NCBI RefSeq assembly: GCF_947172395.1
Contig: NC_069102.1
Span: forward strand, 9,578,442-9,642,441
DNA length: 64,000 bases
Source: Bicyclus anynana
Taxonomy: Eukaryota > Arthropoda > Insecta > Lepidoptera > Nymphalidae
Direction: 5' to 3'
A program made the position numbers and the translations under genes. A model generated the notes under the pieces. That model was not told the DNA's origin. It saw nothing but the letters and a program-made list of their open reading frames with translations, and did no database searches. Within the stretch, counting starts at the first letter, position 1. Every line of letters begins with the position of its first letter. Shown here one piece after another: positions 56,901 to 64,000 of this stretch.

Positions 56901-59641
56901 AAAAACGCCCCATACAAAATACGAACGAACGAACTAATGACGTCGTAGGTAATGTAATGATCGTGAGATCTGTATGTGCGTTCAAACAAAATTACTAATA
57001 TCTTTGTTATTTGTGCGTTTATGTTTATAGTTCATTATTATAAAATGTCACATTTAATGTAAGGAAGCTAAAACTGTATGAATTTTCATCTAATTACGAT
57101 AAAAGATTTTTAATAGATTTTGAAATTTTATAATCTCATTTATTTTGCATATATCCAGACAATCTTTGTTTTTTATGTATAAATTAGTTAACGTTGACCT
57201 TATTTACCCGAATGTATCATAAAAATCAATATATTCAAACCTAGTCATTATCCTCATTCAGTTTTTCACAAATCCTGTGTGAATCATGGATTTTTCTGGG
57301 ATAAAAAGTATGTTAATCCAGAGTAAAATCTATTTCCATTCCAAATTTCAGCCAAATCTCTTCAGTAGCTGCAGCGTAAAAGAGGAACAAACATACTTAC
57401 ACACTTACAAACTTTCGCCTTCATAATATTAGTGTGATAGTGTGATAATCTAACAAATAAATTGACTAAAAGTCACTATATGATATGTGGGAGTGGGTAT
57501 GACAGGACCACCGGCAAAATCTCCTATATATATAATATATTTCCTTGACATCATCAGACCTTGGCTTCACCAGAACTGCAGCAAGTTATATATTGATATG
57601 AGTATCCAAAGCTGCTTTAATAGGATCTTATCAATGTTGGCTTGGGAGGGAGAAACACAAGCAGAGAGAATAACTTGGTGCAGAGCCCTGGAATTGTGAC
57701 CAACAGGAATAGGGTCACAATTCTAGGATTCAAAGATTTTTCAAGATTTTCTCTCTGCCATGCAATGGACCTGGCATCCGTATGGTGAATGCATGTAATG
57801 CTAATCTTAACATGTTAATTCTCCCTCTTAGTTAGTGTTCTAAACCAAAGTCAGGTCAAGTCAGGGATACAGAAAAAACATTTTGATTGTTTGATTTTGC
57901 CTTTGATTCATTAATTCTGACTGCAATTTATTTGATTTATTAGTACAATTGACAAAAAATTAAATTCTTACCTAACTGGGCAACCAGTCTTTTAGTGAGT
58001 TGATGCTTTCCATTTCAATAGAAAGCTCTGTCTAATTGCTAGTGAAAATATTATTCATAAACTAGCGAAACCGGTCAAGCTTGGCTTTGACTTATGTGCA
58101 ATTCTTCCATATCCTTACCCTACCTTACCCCTACCCTTAAGATCTATAATTGACTCTTAAACTAAATTTTATGGGAAATAGAAAAAATTTTCTCAACTTT
58201 TAAACCTTTCCTATACCTCCACGAACATTTCAAGACCAAGATAAGATAAATCCTTTCAGCAGTAGAGAGAATTAATTTTTATATATATATAATATACCTG
58301 CACACTATTCCTTCTATGTGGTCCCAATCTTGGTACCGGACGTAGTTTAGGGCGGACTTTGCTCGGTGACGGAAGAGGTACAATAGGATCAAACAACACT
58401 TCAGCATTCTCTGATATGATCTCATTTTTCAATACATCAATAGGCTTCTGGACTTTGGTAGCAGGTTTCAGAGGGACTATGCCATCCATTGCTTCATCAT
58501 CAGTACTTTCGTTAACACTGGGTATACTGTAATCTAAAATATTGTATAGTGTAATAGATAGATTACTTTGCTAGTTTACGTCCAATGAATACCTAACATT
58601 GAGAAGTTTTATAAACTTCTATGAAGAATAAAAGGCAACATCTATGTTAGATGAAATCGTACAGCCAATTATAAGCCTAATATGGTAATATATTATTTTA
58701 GTTTTGTTCCAAAATTTTTTGCATATAAAGTTGAATCTGTAGATATGGCAGAATTTCAAAAATAAAGTTTTAAGACAAACAAATGCTCTACGGTTTTCTA
58801 GTGTTTCAAAGTCTGAGATTATCATAAACATCAGATTTATTTTGGCTGGTGGGAAGCTTCGGCCGTGGCTAGTTCCACCCTTCCGACAAAGACATACCGC
58901 CAAGCAAGTTAGCGTTCTGGTATGATGTTGTGTAGAAACCAAAAGGAGTGTGGATTTCATTCTACTCCTACCAAGTTAGCTTGTTTACCATCAGGTGAGA
59001 TTGTAGTTAAGGGCTAACTTGTAGAGAATGAAAAAAAAGATGATATATATGAAATGAATATTTAGCAAAAAGTACCTACCATCCCTAATATCCTTCCCAG
59101 GATTTTTAGCACTATGATCAATTTTGCTAACAATTCTCTCTGCAATTTGTAGTTCATTATTATCACTAATTTTACATGGTGTGGGTGTTCTGTGGGGTGT
59201 TTGAGGTCTTGATATATCTGAGCTCCTGATAACTTTAGGTGACGGAGCGATAGGCGATGCAAAAGTTTTCTTAGGGCTATCCTTTCTTGCTGGCGATGCG
59301 AACACATTACAATCGTATTTCTTGTTATCTACAGAGAGCACTTTATCTGGTGTGTGTGGAATTATTGGCGTATTTGCTTTGTATACACTATCAACTGTTG
59401 CGGTTTTACTTGAACCTGGATTTTCTGTGATAATTAATTTTTCTATCCCGGTATGAGCGATGTTATCGTCAGTTTTGGCCTCTGTAACATTTTTACTACG
59501 AGGCGATTTCTGATCCAACGGAGTACGGGGACTTTTAGTGCTTGTAACTGGTTTGTCCGTTTTGCTCTCTGCCACCACAGCGATTTTTCTTCTTGGTGGT
59601 AAAGAAGTAACAGCTTTAATTCTAGCTCGTCGAGTGGACAT
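47956..59641 (-). CDS. Bdp1: Transcription factor TFIIIB component B'' (BDP1)
   Basis: BDP1 with BRF1 and TBP forms TFIIIB, which positions RNA polymerase III on tRNA and 5S genes. Nine exons on the minus strand: 59076-59641, 58298-58526, 56466-56566, 55833-55940, 52121-52243, 50478-50664, 49974-50189, 49426-49636, 47956-48485. They give 756 residues. The N-terminus MSTRRARIKAV and the segment RENLTMYDLIFYNPTTNPLV are family markers. The SANT domain begins near residue 465 (GWSAPETVQFYRALAALGTDFSLMAQLFPHRTRKQLKVK, read in two halves) and continues FKKEEKQNG. The C-terminal part is serine-rich and poorly conserved. The end of exon 4 is the weakest call: donor 55832 was chosen because exon 5 needs phase 2; another donor or a missed small exon is possible. 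The start is the ATG at 59641. Intron 4 carries a LINE and intron 5 a Harbinger-type MITE. Confidence 0.88.
49735..49960 (+). repeat. Dispersed repeat family C in BDP1 intron 7
   Basis: It matches 28463-28850 in its first half (GGGATAGGCGGGGAGAGTGA) and 60840-60930 in its second half (TTGTCCTGACAAGTGTTGTG). The end of BDP1 exon 7 lies only about 13 bp further right. Confidence 0.65.
50812..51172. mobile_element. PIF/Harbinger-type MITE
   Basis: The element is 361 bp with perfect 28-bp terminal inverted repeats beginning GGGCTTGTACACAAAACTGC. It is flanked by TTA on both sides (50809-50811 and 51173-51175). A TTA target duplication with GGG-starting termini fits PIF/Harbinger. The interior is rich in GCGATGCGA-type repeats and has no coding frame. 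Confidence 0.87.
51193..51360. repeat. Fold-back element in BDP1 intron 5
   Basis: Left and right halves of about 65-70 bp are imperfect reverse complements, centred near 51275. Shared cores are GGAGTATGCTCGACTAGTTT on the left and its complement on the right. It belongs to the fold-back family at 20130 and 29245. Confidence 0.75.
52437..54712 (+). mobile_element. 5'-truncated LINE (Jockey/CR1-like) in BDP1 intron 4
   Basis: A long reverse-transcriptase frame starts abruptly at the left with no endonuclease domain and ends in an AATAAATAAATAAATA tail near 54690-54710. It lies on the opposite strand to BDP1. Inverted copies of another repeat (GGCTACAGGGGTTGC-type) lie at 52335-52400 and 54945-55015. 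Confidence 0.85.
52440..54378 (+). pseudogene. LINE reverse transcriptase ORF, truncated and frameshifted
   Basis: The first frame (52440-54128, 562 residues) has RT motifs: GSGPDNIPPIFIR, NYRPISILSVLAKVFE, FLPGRSTTTNL, SGIPQGSHLGPILFNIF and the active site YADD in LYADDLKI. A second frame (54121-54378) carries the expected C-terminus (FRVPYRYPRSA ... FRRLIINNLV). A one-base shift near 54115-54125 separates them. The endonuclease part is missing at the 5' end, as expected for incomplete reverse transcription. Confidence 0.85.
54945..55190. repeat. Diverged dispersed repeat related to the hAT MITE interior
   Basis: The interior (AAGATCAATGATCTAAACGC, then TCTATAGGATCTATGTTTC) matches the middle of the MITEs at 18109 and 18923 at lower identity. 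Its left part is an inverted copy of 52335-52400. Confidence 0.5.
55440..55760 (+). repeat. SINE family A, near-complete copy
   Basis: It has an A-box-like TAGTGGATATGACCTCTGC, a B box GGATTCAAATCCGG, and the full body ending CTCAGCAGTGACCTGAACAT. It serves as the reference copy in this window and lies in BDP1 intron 4. Confidence 0.75.
56118..56280. repeat. Direct repeat of 54729-54955
   Basis: Blocks such as GAGTTATATGCTGCTATATG and TATTCTTCTTTTTTCTTTGT are shared with the segment 1.39 kb to the left, with an internal deletion. This suggests one dispersed element present twice. Confidence 0.6.
58835..59035 (+). repeat. SINE family B copy, head missing
   Basis: It reads GGCTGGTGGGAAGCTTCGGC through ACCATCAGGTGAGATTGTAG in the sense orientation. 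It ends about 40 bp from the exon 1 donor of BDP1 (59075). Confidence 0.65.
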
Positions 59642-62600
59642 CTTGCAATTACTTATTTCCACGTGTTTTCTTTCAAGTAATCAAAAGCAGTCTGTTATTT
59701 TTAAATCCATTTATTATAACATCTATCACTATCACATTTTCAATTAAATCTTGATTGAAATTATCGCGGAATTCAAACGGGACGCGAAATTATCCAAAAT
59801 TACTCAATTCAAAACAGTAAAACACACAAGCAAACGCAGTGTTACGATAAATAATGACATTGACATTGACTTTTTACATGTCACTTTGTGGATGACATTG
59901 ACAAACACAGATAAGTAATGTCGCAGACAAATAAGAAAGATATATAGACAGACTAGCTGACCCGGTAAACGTTGATTTGGCTTCTAAAAAACGAACAATG
60001 TGACACAAGAATTTAATGGTTTTGCATTCGTTCAATAAAGAGCAACCCGTGCGCAATTAGAATAGGATGCGATCTTTAGGAACTGAGATGCGCCCGCTCC
60101 GCCAGTCATCATCAACGTTGAAACCTTGTCAAATTAAATTAAGTAGTGTCCCTACTTTAGTACTTTGACAAAGTTCCAACTTCCATCCCATTCTTATCGT
60201 AGGAATTTAATTATATTACTAATCTGTGAACCCTCGGAATTGTGGCGAAATAGACTCACCACGCTGTTCGAAGGTGGCTTGACGGGATCAGCGTGATAAT
60301 GTTTGGCTTCATAACTGGTTTAATGATAATAGTTTTGAATGAAACCGACGGTTTATCAACAATCATGTAAGTACATGATATGCTATATCTACCCATTTTT
60401 TGTTCAAAATACACAAATCTTGAAGTATCCAATTTAATAACCCCGATAATATGACCTTTTGTCATTCAATATCGTGAGCTAACTTTGTAAGAATCTAATA
60501 ATGTTGGAAATAAGTAGTCTGAACAGGATATGATGTCACTCGACTATCTCGTGTTGGCTCGTCCCGACGCTAGGTGGCGCTGGTTGTTTCCGTATAGAGT
60601 GGAAGTGGTTGGACGGAGGAGACTGGTGGGGTACGTCGCTCGACGTACAGTCGGTGTCAGTTGTTTAGCTGGATGGTCGATCTGCCAATATTTCTCGTGG
60701 ATCGTAATTATTCTGAGTGAGGCAATGAGAATCTCTCTTTGTCTCTTGAGTAGTGAATTCTGTTTTGTTACCGACTTCAAAAAAAGAGGAGGTTGTTAAT
60801 TAGTCGGAATCTTTTTTTTGGTTACAGTTTGATTTGTTAGGTAGGTACTTAAGTTGTCCTGACAAATATTGTGAATATAACCTTTGTTCGACATTGGTTT
60901 TCTTATTTTTGTAATCCACTTCTGAGCCTGCTAAAAATATGTATACAGAAATTTAAAGACTTTTAATTCAAAGTTTTTTTATAATAAGAAAATTTGATGA
61001 AGTTAAACGAATAAATATAGGTGAAGCGCGCTTAATAAGCGCTTAAAATATATAAGGGCGCTTTGTAGTGTTATATTTAGAAATTGCATTAAATATTGTT
61101 ATCTTGGTTAGAAAACATGTATCTAAAAAGAAGTACGTTTCTCTTTTACATTATTCCGATGATAAGTTCTTTAACAGGCTTACTTTTCTTGGCAAGTAAC
61201 TTCGGCCTATTTATGTAGATACTTACTTGTATCTTGTAGATATTATATTTTGGTCTGTTAAAGACACGTTAGTGAATAATTTGGTTTGTGGGTAATAAAA
61301 CAGGATATGTTTTTCTCATTCTTTAATGCATTTCCTCTAATTTTTTTGACAGCGATGAGCACTTTTGGTGAAAATAGATACCAGAAATCAGTATAATATA
61401 ATATAACTATTTAATAATTAACAGTATCAATAAAAAAAATCTCTTGATTTAATATAGGTTTTCTCTTTGTTTATATTCAGCAGATCTCAACTTCACAATA
61501 AAAATAGATCTCTCCTATAAAATTTATATAATTTACAAAAGCGGTTAGATAAAACAACAGTAAATAAATGCCTCTGGGGGTAAAACGCAATTATATCCTC
61601 TCTTTGTAGATCAATTGACAGGCGTCACTCTGTTTAGTTAACAGTCACTGTATAAATATCCTCGAGTACAAAGTGTCGGTGTGAGTCGCCAAAACTGAGA
61701 ACTAGGCTGCATTCATCTACTAATAAGCTACTGCGTATTGGTTCGTCATTCATTATCTATATTATTTTGGCTAAAAAGTCAACATTTGCAAAATTATTTT
61801 TTTTACAAATCGTCATGACACTATAAGAATTAGTCAACGATGAAACGTGCCAAGATGCGTCGCCGGCGGCGGTCGGCTCAACGGCTACTCTACGCTAACC
61901 GTAGGATATGTTACTCGTTGCGGTCAACTATTTAACGCTAAGAAAGTTAAAAGTTCGTGAAGTGCTTTCAATAACCACTAATCGCAGAAAAAATCGCTAT
62001 ATAGATAGAGTAAAAACAAGATCTCAATCCAGCAAGAAACAAGCGTCGCTCATGCATGTGTGCCGTGTTGAGTGTCGCCGAGCCGGCAGAGGCCGGTCGC
62101 AGCCGCTGCTGCTCTACACTTACCGCGTGTCGAGTGCGAGATTCATCTACTCCATCGCATAACGTAAACTAGAATTTATATGAATTACAAACAGCGTCAT
62201 CTGTTTACAGTTGGTGTTTTATCTCGTTGCAATTAGATGGCGTTAGTGAACTTAAGTTTTCATTTAACAGAAACCGCGCCATCTAGTTGCAAGTTGTTAA
62301 CAACACAAAACACAATCTGTAAATAGGTGGCGCTGTTTTGATTCCATAGACAAGTTTACGTTGTAGTTTGTACGCGATCGGTTATTTAGAATCAGTAATC
62401 ACGCACTCGACACACAGTTTTCCGTCCGAATTTGTTATCGCTCTCCCTACTTACTCGTACTAAATGATCACTATCGACAATAAATTATTTTCACCTACAA
62501 TTAAAACAAGGTACGAAGTGTTGTAGTGCATCGAGAAACGAGACGTCCCGCGTCGCGCGCGCGCGATAATTGACTGGACAGCTCCCGCGAGCGTCCCCCT

Positions 62601-63477
62601 ATCACTTCTATAAAACGGACCGCACTAAAGGCGAGTCCTCTTTAATATTACAATATTTACATAAAGAAACGGTTCGAAGCTCTACAGATCCACTTCTACT
62701 TAGGAAACCGAGACAAACGGTAGGTCTGATATCGGTAGTTAAACTACTTAATAATATTAATAAAAATAAGAAAGCGTCCGTGTGCTATGGAATCGTGAGG
62801 TTTGTTACATTGTGCGTCGCTTGTGCAGCGCGACAGCTGCGCGTGGGCCGCGGCCGCCGCGCGTCGCGTCGGTATGGCACAGTCGGGCGCGTGCGGCGCG
62901 CGTGCGGCGCGCGGTCGACGCGCGGCTGCGCGCCGGTCTACACTCTTCTACGCTCCACACTTTACATAATTATTAACAATTCAAATATATAATGACGTCA
63001 CAATCGTTACACCGGGAACGTTGCATTTACATCGTCAACGTTCATAACTCCGCGAACGAATCGTAACGCATCCGTCAACAATATAGGTCTATTTCGTACG
63101 CCAACAGAGCATAAAATAGTGATATCTTTACATTTCAGTCTAGTCTATATAATTAATCATCTCTTTAGTGGCAAGGTATCTCTATAAAGACTCAATAGTT
63201 TCGTCCTTCAATATAATAACAGTTATATCTATACAACCGGAATACATCGCGTATCCGCTTCCTCGCAGCGTCAATGATATAAAATTTAACCTAATATAAC
63301 ACAGGAGAATTAAGTATAAGATCACAAAATGAGATTCAGCGGGCGCGGTGGGCGCGCGCCCGGCGAAGTCGCAGCTATAATACTCTGTCTACGCTACAAC
63401 TAGCGAGGCGACGCGCTCGCACTAAGCCTAGTATTGCTATCGGGGAGCCGCGGGCGCGGCTAGCACAGCGTGCGGCG
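59642..63477. other. Region upstream of BDP1, including the probable 3' UTR of the HCN gene
   Basis: No exon can be supported. There is a family C repeat piece (60531-60960), four GCGCCATCT/AGGTGGCGC-type motifs in 62190-62340, and CpG-dense tracts at about 62540-62590, 62830-62945 and 63330-63480. The part just left of 63478 should be the HCN 3' UTR. BDP1's promoter should lie just right of 59641. Confidence 0.5.
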
Positions 63478-64000
63478 TCAGGGGGCGATGCCGGCGTCCG
63501 ACTTGTGGAAGGCGGCGGCGCTGGCGAGCGGCGGCGCGGCGCTGAAGTCGTGCTCGGACTTGGGCCGGGGCAGCGCCGCCGCCACGCCGAGCCCGGGCAG
63601 CGCCACGCCCGCCATGCGGCACGACGCGGCCTGCAGCGGCTGCAGCGCCAGCCCCAGCGAGCGCTCCGACAGGCGCGCCACGCTGTCGTCCGACAGGCTC
63701 ACGTGCTCCGCCTCCGCCGCCAGCGCGTTCACCACCGCGTTGATAGTGTTGCCCTCCGACGTGGTGTCGTCCTCGCGGTGCGCCACCAAGTTGGGGTTCT
63801 TGCCGATCTTGTTGAGCCTCTCGGCCGCCACGCTCTCCATCGTCCGCCGCATCAGGGGGTACTGATCCAGCACCGCGTTGAAGTGGTCCACGGACAGCGA
63901 GAACAGGTTGCAGTACGTTTCGGCGCGGACGGAAGCGACTCGCCGGGCGTTGGTGAGAAGACAGATTTCGCCGAAATATGAGCCGTCGGAGAGGCTCGTC
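63478..64000 (-). CDS. Ih: Hyperpolarization-activated cyclic nucleotide-gated channel (HCN/Ih), C-terminal exon, partial
   Basis: HCN channels carry the hyperpolarisation-activated cation current of neurons and pacemaker cells. The frame runs from the right edge (first full codon at 63999) to a stop at 63478-63480, giving 173 visible residues. It starts inside the cyclic nucleotide-binding domain: GSYFGEICLLTNARRVASVR is the phosphate-binding cassette, with the arginine that contacts cAMP, followed by ETYCNLFSLSVDHFNAVL and YPLMRRTMESVAAERLNKIG, the C-helix region. A short low-complexity tail rich in alanine, serine and proline ends the protein (KSDAGIAP). The DNA of the tail is strongly GC-rich compared with its surroundings. 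The transmembrane part lies beyond base 64000. Confidence 0.93.
   Translation of the reverse strand, partial: TSLSDGSYFGEICLLTNARRVASVRAETYCNLFSLSVDHFNAVLDQYPLMRRTMESVAAERLNKIGKNPNLVAHREDDTTSEGNTINAVVNALAAEAEHVSLSDDSVARLSERSLGLALQPLQAASCRMAGVALPGLGVAAALPRPKSEHDFSAAPPLASAAAFHKSDAGIAP

Noticed and set aside
61840..61935. Small arginine-rich frame (MKRAKMRRRRRSAQ ...)
   Set aside because: It is only 31 codons with no supporting context. It lies in probable untranslated or intergenic sequence.
62570..62992. 140-residue open frame upstream of HCN
   Set aside because: The residues after about position 70 are an arginine/alanine/glycine run produced by a CpG-rich tract, with no domain, no splice support and no similarity I recognise.
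63470..63981. Plus-strand frames overlapping the HCN exon
   Set aside because: They are antisense of the HCN coding sequence, open only because of the GC-rich third positions.
1..64000. CRISPR arrays, bacterial operons or prophage
   Set aside because: The gene structure is clearly eukaryotic, and no regularly spaced short direct repeats were seen.

Overview
The window reads as nuclear DNA of a lepidopteran insect (moth or butterfly). The evidence is small exons with GT-AG introns, an AT-rich background, a mag-like Ty3/gypsy element with very short LTRs, two tRNA-derived SINE families, many MITEs, and proteins that look like insect orthologues. I cannot name a species. All exon models below were built by hand from reading frames, splice sites and phase agreement; no database was searched.

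Eight host genes and one nested gene are present, in a regular alternating layout. From left to right: MAD1 (minus, C-terminal part lies off the left edge) is head-to-head with an Art8-like arginine methyltransferase (plus). That gene is tail-to-tail with GCP4/Grip75 (minus), which is head-to-head with an XK-related gene (plus). The XK-related gene is tail-to-tail with a zyxin/LPP LIM gene (minus), which is head-to-head with SECp43/TRNAU1AP (plus). SECp43 is tail-to-tail with BDP1 of TFIIIB (minus). The last exon of an HCN/Ih channel (minus) runs off the right edge. A frameshifted SLC22-type transporter lies on the opposite strand inside a GCP4 intron.

The genes do not form one pathway. MAD1 (spindle checkpoint) and GCP4 (gamma-tubulin ring complex) both act in mitosis. 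BDP1 (RNA polymerase III initiation) and SECp43 (selenocysteine tRNA binding) both touch tRNA biology. The three head-to-head pairs, with gaps of about 0.7 to 1.0 kb, may share bidirectional promoters.

Introns and gaps are full of mobile DNA: an intact, apparently young gypsy/mag element sitting inside a SINE in MAD1 intron 1, a 5'-truncated LINE in BDP1 intron 4, two hAT-type MITEs with 8-bp target duplications, a PIF/Harbinger-type MITE, fold-back elements and SINEs. The most unusual observations are local copies of host exons: tandem copies of SECp43 exon 5 (one is an open, phase-matched potential cassette exon), a fragment of GCP4 exon 4 inserted into a SINE between 25-bp direct repeats, and a copy of the BDP1 C-terminal coding segment in its own 3' flank.
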